Shown here piece after piece: positions 45,820 to 53,966 of a DNA stretch of 64,000 bases (position 1 is the first letter of the stretch; every line of letters starts with the position of its first letter). The stretch spans positions 1 to 64,000 of the forward strand of contig JAFVRG010000006.1 in the NCBI GenBank assembly GCA_017504405.1, read 5' to 3'. A program made the translations under genes and the position numbers. A model generated the notes under the pieces. The model did not search any database and was not told where the DNA came from. It was given only the letters and a program-made list of their open reading frames with translations. This DNA comes from Clostridia bacterium. GTDB lineage: Bacteria > Bacillota > Clostridia > Oscillospirales > CAG-272.

Positions 45820-47100
45820 ATGAAAGAAAAAATCAGAATAGGCTTTGTCGGCTGCGGACAGTTTTGCAGACATTTTGTTCCGCTCTTCAAGGCGCACCCC
45901 GCAGTTGAATACATCGCAGTCTGCGACAAGTTTCCCGAACGCTCCAAGGACTACAAGGAAAGATTCGGCGCAGACAAAATCTTCGATACCTACGACGAAA
46001 TGGTTGCGTCGGGTGAGGTCAATACCATCGCCATATTCTCGCAGAGAAATCAGCACGGTGAAATGGCAATCAAGGCGCTGAAGGCAGGCAAAAACGTATA
46101 TAGCGCAGTTCCTATGGCTACCAGCATCGAGGAAATCGAGGAGATAGTAAGGCTGGTTAAGGAAACCGGACTCACCTACTCTATGGGCGAAACGGGAATT
46201 TACCGTCCCGCATCAATATTCTGCCGTCAGAAATACGCCGCAGGAGAGATAGGCGACCTCGTATACGCAGAGGCGCAGTATAACCACGATATGACAGGCC
46301 TTTACGACGTATTCAAGTACACCGAGGGCGACGAGTGGCGCAAGATGGCAGGCTTCCCCCCCTTCTTCTATCCGACACATTCCACCTCTATGGTGCTTTC
46401 GGCTACCAAGGCGCACGCGCTCAAGGTTGCGGCATTCGGATATGAGGACAAGATGGATACCGACATTTTCGGCAAAGACCAAAATTACTGGGATAATCCC
46501 TTCTCGAACACCTCTATGCTTATGAAAATGAGTGACGATTCGATAGTTCGAATCAGCGAAAACAGACGTATTGCGTGGCACGTGCCCGAAACCTATATTA
46601 CCTCATTCAACGGAACGAAGGCATCCTATGAATGCTCGATGGTTCAGCACACCTACGTCAAGATGAGAGAGGGCGGAGTTGACGTTGATTACGAGGACGT
46701 AAGCGATTACCTCAACCCCATAGAGATGACCAAGCACAAGGGCGAAGAAGGCTTCATGCAGAAGGTCGTTAACAGCGAATGGACCGCAGGTGAAGCACCG
46801 ATACAGATAGTTGACCGTCTGCCCCACGAATTTGCGGATATCAAGACGGGACACGCGGGAACGCACAAGTTTATGGTAGACGATTTTTGTCAGGCGTACG
46901 TAACGGGCAAGCTCTCTCCTACTAACGCATGGCAGGCGGCGAGATACAACATCCCCGGACTTACCGCACACAAGAGTGCTATGCTGGGCGGAGTAACGCT
47001 CGACGTTTTAGACCTTGGAGCGCCCCCGAGCGAATACGAGGTGCTTTCCGAGGACAGACCGGAAAACGAAAACAACTACGACGAGTACAGAAAGGCGTAA
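45820..47100 (+). CDS. Gfo/Idh/MocA-family protein lacking the EKP motif (GH109-like subgroup)
   Basis: 426 residues. N-terminal Rossmann IGFVGCGQFCRHFVPLF is intact, but the usual EKP catalytic-lysine motif is replaced by NVYSAVPMATSIEE. This substitution, together with YSMGETGIYRPASIFCRQKY, AEAQYNHDM and the C-terminal HAGTHKFMVDDFCQAYVTG followed by AHKSAMLGG, resembles the subgroup that includes GH109 NAD-dependent alpha-N-acetylgalactosaminidases. Such enzymes use transient oxidation of the sugar to cleave glycosidic bonds. No Tat signal is present, unlike many GH109 proteins. GNAT gene follows after four bases. Confidence 0.8.
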   Translation: MKEKIRIGFVGCGQFCRHFVPLFKAHPAVEYIAVCDKFPERSKDYKERFGADKIFDTYDEMVASGEVNTIAIFSQRNQHGEMAIKALKAGKNVYSAVPMATSIEEIEEIVRLVKETGLTYSMGETGIYRPASIFCRQKYAAGEIGDLVYAEAQYNHDMTGLYDVFKYTEGDEWRKMAGFPPFFYPTHSTSMVLSATKAHALKVAAFGYEDKMDTDIFGKDQNYWDNPFSNTSMLMKMSDDSIVRISENRRIAWHVPETYITSFNGTKASYECSMVQHTYVKMREGGVDVDYEDVSDYLNPIEMTKHKGEEGFMQKVVNSEWTAGEAPIQIVDRLPHEFADIKTGHAGTHKFMVDDFCQAYVTGKLSPTNAWQAARYNIPGLTAHKSAMLGGVTLDVLDLGAPPSEYEVLSEDRPENENNYDEYRKA

Positions 47101-47103
47101 TTT

Positions 47104-47634
47104 ATGGAGAATTTGCCTCAGCTTATAATGAGAAACTCCGACCTTTCCTCTCTTGCACCTATAAATCTTGGCGACGGCTATTCCGTGCATACTCACACTG
47201 ACGGAAACGAGGGGGCGTGGGAGGAAATAATAGAGAGCGCCTTTGACACTCACTACGACTTTGATTTTCTAATCAAGGCGGGGGACTACGCTCCCGAGCG
47301 TGTTTTCTACATAAGCTATCTCGGACGCGACGTGGCAACCACGACTGCCGTTGAAAATCCAAAGTATGCAAAAGAGGGGTGGCTTCGTATGGTTGGCGTT
47401 CGCAAGGAGGAAAGCGGCAAGGGACTCGGAAAGCAGATAATACTTATTGCCCTTCATTCCCTGCGCGAGCGCGGATATAAGAGCGTTGTGCTCTCAACCG
47501 ACGATTTCCGTATTCCTGCTCTGTGCTCCTATCTTTCGCTTGGCTTCCGCCCTGTGTACAGTCACGAGAGTCACAGGAAACGCTGGGAAGATATAAGAAA
47601 ACAGCTGCCGGATAGATTCGCCGCTATGATATAA
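47104..47634 (+). CDS. GNAT-family N-acetyltransferase
   Basis: 176 residues. The single GNAT domain occupies about residues 75-150, with the acetyl-CoA-binding segment VRKEESGKGLGKQIILIALHSLRERGYKS and the following VLSTDDFRIPALCSYLSLGF. It follows the GH109-like gene by four bases and is presumably co-translated; an acetyl-sugar or amino-sugar related role is only suggested by that context. Start ATG 47104 is close to the upstream stop, with no strong separate ribosome site. Confidence 0.78.
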   Translation: MENLPQLIMRNSDLSSLAPINLGDGYSVHTHTDGNEGAWEEIIESAFDTHYDFDFLIKAGDYAPERVFYISYLGRDVATTTAVENPKYAKEGWLRMVGVRKEESGKGLGKQIILIALHSLRERGYKSVVLSTDDFRIPALCSYLSLGFRPVYSHESHRKRWEDIRKQLPDRFAAMI

Positions 47635-47663
47635 TAACCGAGGCGGCGTATTCAGGCATAATA

Positions 47664-47740
47664 AAAATTAAAGGTGAGGCACTTTTTGTGCCTCACCTTT
47701 TTGTTTACTGTTATGCCGAAATGAATCAGCCCATTTGATT
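47664..47740 (+). repeat. intergenic repeat copy B (terminator hairpin plus tail)
   Basis: AAAGGTGAGGCAC-TTTTT-GTGCCTCACCTTT is a near-perfect terminator stem (47670-47700), then TTGTTTACTGTTATGCCGAA and an AATCAGCCCATTTGATTT tail. The stem is nearly identical to copy C at 53230 and the tail matches copies A and C. Confidence 0.75.
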
Positions 47741-47765
47741 TATATAGCAATTAATTGACAGTTTA

Positions 47766-48035
47766 TCAATTTCTTTTGGAGAGAACTGTATTTTCATATT
47801 CCTTTACATCAAAAAAACACTCGTCGGCGGGTTTGACGCCGCATTTCTCGCAGTACTCATTCCATACTGCTCCCCAAGGGTATGACTTTAATTCCTCCTG
47901 GCGCATCATAAGCTCGGTATAGCGGTCCCCGCTTTGCAGCCTTGCAAGCTCGGCGTTGGGCGTTAGCATAGCTATTAACAGAGCCTTTCGGAAATTGCGC
48001 ATTCCCATAACCCATGCGGCAATTCTATTGATGCT
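47766..48035 (-). pseudogene. truncated second copy of the 3' end of rhaA
   Basis: The 80-codon frame (47766-48008) and about 27 bases beyond match the C terminus of the intact rhaA at 51114-52361 closely, with scattered substitutions (for example residues near its end, DECFFDVKEYEN versus DEWFSDVREYEK). Similarity stops abruptly at about 48035 in the sequence after the conserved SINRIAAW region, where unrelated DNA begins. It lacks the catalytic domain and a start with ribosome site, so it is a non-functional remnant of duplication or recombination. Confidence 0.85.
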
Positions 48036-48061
48036 AATGAGAACTGACTAAAGTCGTTATG

Positions 48062-48898
48062 CTATATCTGATCGATTTGTTTTTTATTTCTTTTCCTCAG
48101 GTCGTTCGGGTTGCTTCCGGTAATTTTATGAAAAACACGACGAAAGTAGTTTGATGAAGAAAAACCCGACTGTAAGCTTATCTCCTCAATACTCACATCA
48201 GTGTTTGATATCAAATAAAGAGCATGCGATACCATCATATTGTGTTTATAATTAATAGGCGATACACCTACCGATTCAGAAAACAACTTATAGATTGCTG
48301 ATTCGCTGCAAAAGCAAAGTTTTGCCAAAGTACTCACAGAAATGCTTTCCTTAAAATGCTCCTCAATATATTCTATTGCCGCCGATATGCTCGTACGGCA
48401 CACCCTTCCGTTATTGGGAACGAGTCTCGGATAAACATCGTCGAGAAGAGAATATAACACAGACATTGCCCTGAGCTGATTGCACATTTCACAAGCGGCA
48501 TAAAGGCTGTGAAATTTGTCAGCGGGAAATGCCCTGACTATCTGAAATCTGTATTCAGAATAAGCATATGGAGAGGAAAACGAGTAGTTAAGTGAATAAA
48601 ATTGAATCTCTCCCGAGCCGTCATCGCCATCTCCCGACCATACCGAATAATATTTCGTACCTGCGGCTATGTATATGAGATCCCCTGCATACGCCGTGTG
48701 CACAGCGCCCTTGTAAAGAAAACGTCCGCTCCCATGTATGACATAACCTATGCACGGTATCTTAAATTTTGAATTTCCCGTAATGTGCTTGGTGGGGAAG
48801 CATATCTTTTTAAGTGACAGCGAATTGATAATGTTCAATCTTTCCATTATTGTTATTCCCATTTTGCATAATAGTGGTGTTTTTGTAGAGTATAGCAT
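48062..48898 (-). CDS. AraC-family transcriptional regulator
   Basis: 278 residues. ATG 48898 is supported by AAAGGAG seven bases upstream; later in-frame ATGs (48862, 48847) have no comparable site. The N-terminal cupin is visible in PCIGYVIHGSGRFLYKGAVHTAYAGDLIYIAAG and the AraC domain in VSTLAKLCFCSESAIYKLFSESVG and SGFSSSNYFRRVFHKITGSNPNDLRKR. It is divergent from the alcohol-dehydrogenase-like/Gfo-Idh pair and probably regulates it. Confidence 0.88.
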   Translation of the reverse strand: MLYSTKTPLLCKMGITIMERLNIINSLSLKKICFPTKHITGNSKFKIPCIGYVIHGSGRFLYKGAVHTAYAGDLIYIAAGTKYYSVWSGDGDDGSGEIQFYSLNYSFSSPYAYSEYRFQIVRAFPADKFHSLYAACEMCNQLRAMSVLYSLLDDVYPRLVPNNGRVCRTSISAAIEYIEEHFKESISVSTLAKLCFCSESAIYKLFSESVGVSPINYKHNMMVSHALYLISNTDVSIEEISLQSGFSSSNYFRRVFHKITGSNPNDLRKRNKKQIDQI

Positions 48899-48964
48899 AT
48901 TGAATCTCCTTTGTCAATGGAGTATAATGATTTATGAAAGCATTACATTCAAGGAGTAAAAAGA

Positions 48965-49993
48965 ATGAGCTGTAAGCAGATATATTTTCCAAAGGCGTAC
49001 TGTGCCGAGATGAGAGATGTTGATTTTGACACAAAACCGCTTGCTCCCAACGAGCTGCGTATCAAAAATGCCTTTAACACTATAAGCAACGGAACTGAAA
49101 AGGCAAATTATTCGGGTGATCCAAATACCAGCATATACAGTAACTTTAATCAGCCTGCAAAATTCCCGAGAGCAGTAGGTTATTCAAGCTCGGGAACCGT
49201 CACTGAGATAGGCTCGTCCGTTACAAGATTCAAGGTTGGCGACAGGGTTGCGGTGTGTGGAAGCAAGCACGCTCAATACAATATTGTAGACGAAAGCAAT
49301 ACCGTCCTGCTTGATGACTCTGTGTCCTTTCAGGCGGCATCGATGTTATACATATCTACCTTCCCTCTGGCGGCGTTGCGCAAGACGAAAATAGAGGCAG
49401 GGGAATCGATAATAGTTATGGGGCTTGGCCCGCTCGGATTGCTCGCAGTACAGCTTGCGCACATATCGGGAGCCGTTCCCGTTATTGCTGTGGACCCCAT
49501 CCAAGAGAGACGGGAAAAGGCGTTGAAATTCGGCGCAGATTTTGCGCTTGATCCATTTGATCCGAATTTTGCAAAAACAGCAAAGGAGCTTTCAGGTGGC
49601 AAGGGATGTAATGCAGGTATTGAGGTTACAGGACTCGGCTCCGGTCTTGACGGTATTCTTGATTGTATGGCTCCTTTTGGTAGGGTGGCTCTCCTCGGCT
49701 GTACCAGAAGCAGTGACTTTTCCATCGATTATTACAGAAAGGTTCACGGCCCGGGAATAACACTTATCGGCGCTCACACGCTTGCGAGACCGCAATTTGA
49801 GTCTTATCCGGGATATTTCACAAGTCTTGACGATATGGAAACGTTGGTTAAGCTTATAAAATACAAGAGGCTTGACCTCGATGCAATGGTTGATGAGGTT
49901 TGGTCTCCGCTCCAATGCTCCGACGTCTTCTCAAGGCTTGCAAGCGATAAAGGCTTTCCTCCCTTTGTTCAGTTTGACTGGTCGAAAATGTGA
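48965..49993 (+). CDS. medium-chain alcohol dehydrogenase-like (MDR) oxidoreductase
   Basis: 342 residues. GroES-like N-terminal domain (VGYSSSGTVTEIGSSVTRFKVGDRVAV) and Rossmann domain with IIVMGLGPLGLLAVQLAHISGA. It lacks the four-cysteine structural-zinc loop, and the classical catalytic-zinc Cys/His pair is not obvious (YSSSG instead of CGSD-type), so it may be a zinc-independent or divergent sugar dehydrogenase. AAGGAG precedes ATG 48965. The next gene, a Gfo/Idh protein, follows by eight bases; MDR plus Gfo/Idh pairs are common in sugar-modification loci. Confidence 0.82.
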   Translation: MSCKQIYFPKAYCAEMRDVDFDTKPLAPNELRIKNAFNTISNGTEKANYSGDPNTSIYSNFNQPAKFPRAVGYSSSGTVTEIGSSVTRFKVGDRVAVCGSKHAQYNIVDESNTVLLDDSVSFQAASMLYISTFPLAALRKTKIEAGESIIVMGLGPLGLLAVQLAHISGAVPVIAVDPIQERREKALKFGADFALDPFDPNFAKTAKELSGGKGCNAGIEVTGLGSGLDGILDCMAPFGRVALLGCTRSSDFSIDYYRKVHGPGITLIGAHTLARPQFESYPGYFTSLDDMETLVKLIKYKRLDLDAMVDEVWSPLQCSDVFSRLASDKGFPPFVQFDWSKM

Positions 49994-50001
49994 GGTTCTG
50001 T

Positions 50002-51018
50002 ATGAGAAAAATCAGGATAGCACAGATAGGCACAAGCAAGTACAGTCACGGAAACGGTATTTTCCCTGTTCTTTGCAAATTTAACGAAATATTTGAGGTG
50101 GTCGGATATGCACTGCCCGAAAACGAACGCACTAAATTTCCAAAAGAAGTAAAGATTTTCGAGGGCTACCGTGAATTGACGGTTGAAGAGATACTGTCCG
50201 ACGAAACGATAGAGGCGGTAGCAATTGAGACGGAAGAGATATATCTTTCAAAATATGCTCTTATGGCGGCAAATGCCGGAAAGCATATTCACTTGGAAAA
50301 GCCCGGCGCCACCTCCCTTGCGGATTTTGAAGCAGTTATAGATGCGATGCGAAAAAGCAAAAAAATATTTCACATTGGATATATGTACAGATATAATCCT
50401 GCGATAATTGAGGCTATTGAAAGGGTCAGGTCAGGCGAGCTCGGCAATATAATAAGCGTGGAGGCGCAAATGGATTGCTATCATAATGCGCCTGTCCGCA
50501 AGTGGCTTTCAACCTTTAAGGGAGGAATGATGTTCTTCCTAGGTTGTCATCTCGTCGACATTATATATTCTATTCAAGGAGAGCCTGACGAGGTTGTTGC
50601 GCTTAATACTTGTTCAAAAAACGGAATTGACGAAGGGGAAGACCACGGTTTTGCTCTCTTCAAGTATAACAACACATACTCATTCGCAAAAACATCCGCT
50701 CTTAAAGTGGGAGGCTTTATAAGCCGTCAGTTGGTTATTTGCGGAGAAAAAGGTACAATAGAGATAAAACCGATCGAGCAGTACACAGACACAGAGCGCT
50801 CTGCCATGATATCAAAAACAAGAAGCATTTCTCTTGAAGAAGCAACTGCGAGCGGTTGGAACGCAAGCGGTGAGGAAAGAATTACGGATGAGTATTTGCG
50901 ATACGATAATATGATGACTTCGTTTGCTGAATTCATCAGAAAAGAGCGCAGAAATCCTTATACGCTTGACTATGAGCTCGGTTTATATAAGCTTATTCTC
51001 AAGGCTTGTAACGCATAA
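50002..51018 (+). CDS. Gfo/Idh/MocA-family oxidoreductase
   Basis: 338 residues from ATG 50002 (GAGG upstream; a GTG at 49990 overlaps the MDR stop). Starts IRIAQIGTSKYSHGNGIF; EKP motif KHIHLEKPGATSLADFEA is intact; the substrate-domain His is in GGMMFFLGCHLVDIIYSIQG. Cytoplasmic NAD(P)-dependent sugar dehydrogenase or reductase of unknown substrate. Second gene of the MDR-Gfo/Idh pair, ahead of a strong terminator. Confidence 0.87.
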   Translation: MRKIRIAQIGTSKYSHGNGIFPVLCKFNEIFEVVGYALPENERTKFPKEVKIFEGYRELTVEEILSDETIEAVAIETEEIYLSKYALMAANAGKHIHLEKPGATSLADFEAVIDAMRKSKKIFHIGYMYRYNPAIIEAIERVRSGELGNIISVEAQMDCYHNAPVRKWLSTFKGGMMFFLGCHLVDIIYSIQGEPDEVVALNTCSKNGIDEGEDHGFALFKYNNTYSFAKTSALKVGGFISRQLVICGEKGTIEIKPIEQYTDTERSAMISKTRSISLEEATASGWNASGEERITDEYLRYDNMMTSFAEFIRKERRNPYTLDYELGLYKLILKACNA

Positions 51019-51083
51019 AATTTGAAAAAACTGCAGTTTTAGTCTTTGCTCCTTTTAATTGACACATTAAGATACTTATAAAT

Positions 51084-51115
51084 AAAAATTCCGTCTTTCG
51101 ACGGAATTTTTATTT
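51084..51115. terminator. bidirectional terminator
   Basis: AAAAATTCCGTC-TTTC-GACGGAATTTTT with flanking A/T runs, between the Gfo/Idh gene and the converging rhaA. Confidence 0.85.
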
Positions 51116-52361
51116 ATACTCTTTTTGAAAGTTCATACTTTTCGTATTCCCTTACATCCGAAAACCACTCGTCGGCGGGTTTGACGCCGCATTTCTCGCA
51201 GTACTCATTCCATACTGCTCCCCAAGGGTATGACTTTAATTCCTCCTGACGTACCATAAGCTCGGTATAGCGGTCCTCGCTTTGCAGCCTTGCAAGCTCG
51301 GCATTGGGTGTTAGCATAGCGATTAACAGAGCCTTTCGGAAATTGCGCATTCCCATAACCCATGCGGCAATTCTGTTGATGCTCGCATCAAAATAGTCAA
51401 GGGCGATGCATATATCGTCAATTCTGCCGCTCGCAACGATTTCCTTCGCTATTTCCTTCGTTTCATCGTCAAGCCTTATGACGTGGTCGCTGTCCCAGCG
51501 CACCGCACGTGTTACGTGCAGAGCGAGCTTTTCGGAGAAAAGGAGCATAGAGGATATTTTATCCGATACCGTTTCTGTCGGATGATAGTGGCCGTTATCC
51601 ATAAGGGGTACTATGCCACGGCTGAGCACGTAGCCCATACCAAACTCGGCAGAGCCTACGGTATAGGATTCGAGCCCTATACCGAACACCTTTGATTCGA
51701 GCGTAACGAGCACCTTGGATTTATCGTAGCCTATACCGAGAATCTCGTCCATAGATTGCATAAATCTTTTACGGGGGGAGAGACGGTCAGCGGGAATATC
51801 CTTATATCCGTCGGGAATCCATACGTTCATAACGCAGGGAATACCTGTGTTTTCTGCGAAATACTCTGCAATTCTGATGCACGCCTGTCCGTGACGCACC
51901 CAAAACGAGCGTATCTCCTCGTCGGGCGAGGACAGGGTCAGTCCGTTTGCCTTGGGATGAGAGAAGAACGTCGGGTTGAAGTCGATGCCCATTCCTCTTT
52001 CCTTGGCAAATTCCAGCCATTTTTGAAAATGCTTTGGCAAGAGCGCATCACGGTCCGCCCAATCACCGTTCTCAAATACTGCGTAGCACGCATGAAGATT
52101 GAGCTTGTGCTTTCCGCCGTCAAGCGAAATTACCTTATCTATATCCGCCATAAGCTCGTCGGGTGTTCTCGCTCTGCCGGGGTAGTTGCCCGTTGTCTGT
52201 ATTCCTCCGCTGAGCTCGCCCTTGAAATCGAAGCCCTTAACGTCGTCGCCCTGCCAGCAATGCATGGATATGGGAACATTGCGAAGCTCCTCTATGACCC
52301 TGTCGGTATCAATGCCGATTTTGGCGTATTTTTCCTTTGCAATGATATATTCTTTATTCAC
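51114..52361 (-). CDS. rhaA: L-rhamnose isomerase
   Basis: 415 residues, full length. Converts L-rhamnose to L-rhamnulose in the cytoplasm. Diagnostic segments include ISMHCWQGDDVKGFDFKGEL, GGIQTTGNYPGRA, LDFNPTFFSHPKANGLTLS, NVWIPDGYKDIPADRLSPR (metal/substrate region), VESKVFGIG-type LESKVFGIGLESYTVGS, DNGHYHPTETVSDKIS and VRWDSDHVI. No rhaB or rhaD lies nearby. A second, truncated copy of its 3' end sits at 47766. It is divergent from an SGNH hydrolase gene. Confidence 0.95.
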   Translation of the reverse strand: MNKEYIIAKEKYAKIGIDTDRVIEELRNVPISMHCWQGDDVKGFDFKGELSGGIQTTGNYPGRARTPDELMADIDKVISLDGGKHKLNLHACYAVFENGDWADRDALLPKHFQKWLEFAKERGMGIDFNPTFFSHPKANGLTLSSPDEEIRSFWVRHGQACIRIAEYFAENTGIPCVMNVWIPDGYKDIPADRLSPRKRFMQSMDEILGIGYDKSKVLVTLESKVFGIGLESYTVGSAEFGMGYVLSRGIVPLMDNGHYHPTETVSDKISSMLLFSEKLALHVTRAVRWDSDHVIRLDDETKEIAKEIVASGRIDDICIALDYFDASINRIAAWVMGMRNFRKALLIAMLTPNAELARLQSEDRYTELMVRQEELKSYPWGAVWNEYCEKCGVKPADEWFSDVREYEKYELSKRV

Positions 52362-52449
52362 GGTTCTTCTCCTTTATAAAGGTTTCTGACTTTATATTAA
52401 CATATTGCGTTAAATTTTTCAACATTTTCCCGAAAAATAAACAATACAG

Positions 52450-52478
52450 TTGAAAAAATCTGCTTCGTATGATAAAAT
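52450..52478 (+). promoter_or_regulatory. promoter of the SGNH hydrolase gene
   Basis: TTGAAA 52450-52455, 17-base spacer, TAAAAT 52473-52478, about 50 bases before ATG 52527. Confidence 0.65.
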
Positions 52479-52526
52479 CAGAATATATGAGATGAAAATC
52501 CGCAAAATTTGAAAGGATGATAGAGT

Positions 52527-53135
52527 ATGAGCTTTACATATGAAAAAGAAGATAAAAAAACGCCCCTTGAGGCGTTTGAATGGGATAACGTATGGCTGGA
52601 ACGGACCGATTTTACCGACAGAAAGCGTGTTTTATACATAGGGGATTCGATTTCCTGCGGAACACGCAGAGAGGCAACTGTCCTCTCGGACAGCACGCTG
52701 CTCTTTGACGGCTTCGGCACGTCAAAGGCGGTGGATAATCCGTATTTTCAGGATTCCCTGCGCCTTTTTGCCGCACAGGAGGGCTCTCGCTCTGCCATTG
52801 TCTTTAACAACGGTCTGCACGGCTGGCACCTCAATGACGGCGAGGAATACCCCGCCTATTATAAGAAAACGGTGGATTTTCTTATTAAAGAATTCCCCGA
52901 CACGCCGATATTTTTAGCCCTTACCACCGCTGTAAAAGATGAGGCAAGAGAGATACGTGTTTGCAAGAGAAACGAGGAGGTTATGAAAATCGCAAGGGAA
53001 TACTCGCTCGAAATTATAGATTTGCACTCGGTATCGGCAGCAGCCCCCGAGCTTTTGGCAAATGACGGTGTTCATTTCACAAAGGAAGGCTATCAGGCAT
53101 TGGCGAGAAAAATCCTCGACACAGTTTCAAAATAA
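52527..53135 (+). CDS. SGNH/GDSL-family esterase
   Basis: 202 residues, no signal peptide. Block I VLYIGDSISCG carries the nucleophile Ser, the Gly block is NNGLHGWHLND, and the catalytic Asp-His pair is in NDGVHFTKEGYQALA. Such enzymes remove acetyl or other acyl groups from sugars. AAAGGATGA precedes ATG. Divergent from rhaA, so it may deacetylate rhamnose-containing (for example pectic) oligosaccharides; this is inference from location. Confidence 0.83.
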   Translation: MSFTYEKEDKKTPLEAFEWDNVWLERTDFTDRKRVLYIGDSISCGTRREATVLSDSTLLFDGFGTSKAVDNPYFQDSLRLFAAQEGSRSAIVFNNGLHGWHLNDGEEYPAYYKKTVDFLIKEFPDTPIFLALTTAVKDEAREIRVCKRNEEVMKIAREYSLEIIDLHSVSAAAPELLANDGVHFTKEGYQALARKILDTVSK

Positions 53136-53222
53136 AACGAAAATCGCAGATTTTCTTACCTACAAGGGAGATTGAAGGAACAGACGCTTTTTGAAAAAAG
53201 CTTAGCAAAAACTTCTATGAAA

Positions 53223-53305
53223 GAAAAATTAAAGGTGAGGCACTTTTTGTATCTCACCTTTTTTGTTTACGGTTATGTCGAAATGAAGCAGCCCCTTTTA
53301 TTTTA
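53223..53305 (+). repeat. intergenic repeat copy C (terminator hairpin plus tail)
   Basis: AAAGGTGAG...CTCACCTTT (53230-53261) followed by TTTTTGTTTACGGTTATG, TCGAAATGAAGCAGCCCC and TTTTATTTTAC. The left part is almost identical to copy B; the tail matches copies A and B. The tail runs into the stop of the converging membrane-protein gene, as copy A does with trkH. Confidence 0.75.
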
Positions 53306-53843
53306 CTTTGCTTTTTGTGTCATAGCGGAAGATGCCTATGATTATCGAGATAATATTTATCGTTTCTCCGATTATTCCGCCGATTGTGAAATTAAAAACG
53401 TCGTACGTCAGCCACAGTGGGGAATTTACAAGTCCGAACATCCGAATTTTCTTAGCGCTTCTCATTCGGAAGCTAACGGTGACGACGGTCATAGCAATAA
53501 CAGGGAGTGCCTCTACAATAAGGTTTTTCGGTGTTGCGGGTGTTTTGAATACGGCAAACGAAAGCACATAGCAAGCAATATAGGATGCAATAAATATCAG
53601 CATCCATATCGGGTGATTAGCTCTCGTTTTATCCCTATATATGAAGACGAGCGCTCTGACTACCGACAAAAGATTGAGCATCATACCCACAAATGCGCCG
53701 AGTAAAAGAAAATTGACAAGAAACATGGCGCCCGCAAGCATCTGATAAAAAATAGTAGCCCTCTCGGTCTTTTGCTGAAAGGAGAGGCAATTGGCAAGCA
53801 TACCGAATATTCCGAAAATCTGCGCAAAAATGAAAGTAACCAC
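53298..53843 (-). CDS. YgjV-family inner membrane protein
   Basis: 181 residues, about five or six membrane helices. I start at GTG 53843, preceded by TTTTGGAG; an ATG at 53915 lies upstream of the promoter (-10 at 53887-53892) and is rejected. The pattern FIFAQIFGIFGMLANCLSFQ, FLLLGAFVGMMLNLLSVVRALVFIY, VEALPVIAMTVVTVSF and LVNSPLWLTYDVFNFTIGGI followed by NIISIIIGI matches the YgjV (Imp-YgjV) family of unknown function. Confidence 0.75.
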   Translation of the reverse strand: MVTFIFAQIFGIFGMLANCLSFQQKTERATIFYQMLAGAMFLVNFLLLGAFVGMMLNLLSVVRALVFIYRDKTRANHPIWMLIFIASYIACYVLSFAVFKTPATPKNLIVEALPVIAMTVVTVSFRMRSAKKIRMFGLVNSPLWLTYDVFNFTIGGIIGETINIISIIIGIFRYDTKSKVK

Positions 53844-53886
53844 GTATCTTCTCCAAAAGTTTCTTTTCGTTGTTTTCCAATATGCT

Positions 53887-53915
53887 ATTATACATCGCAA
53901 AGGTTGATTTTTCAA
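53887..53915 (-). promoter_or_regulatory. promoter of the YgjV-like gene
   Basis: Minus strand: TTGAAA (53915-53910), 17-base spacer, TATAAT (53892-53887). It fixes the start codon downstream at 53843. Confidence 0.7.
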
Positions 53916-53929
53916 GAGCTTTCATTAAA

Positions 53930-53955
53930 AAAAGAGGCAAGAAATTGCCTCTTTT
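53930..53955. terminator. bidirectional terminator
   Basis: AAAAGAGGCAA-GAAA-TTGCCTCTTTT, perfect 11-bp stem, directly after the Gfo/Idh gene on the minus strand. Confidence 0.85.
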
Positions 53956-53966
53956 AATTGAAAATA

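Noticed and set aside
53172..53705. A 177-codon plus-strand frame downstream of the SGNH gene
   Set aside because: It reads through repeat copy C including its terminator and is antisense to the YgjV-like membrane protein.
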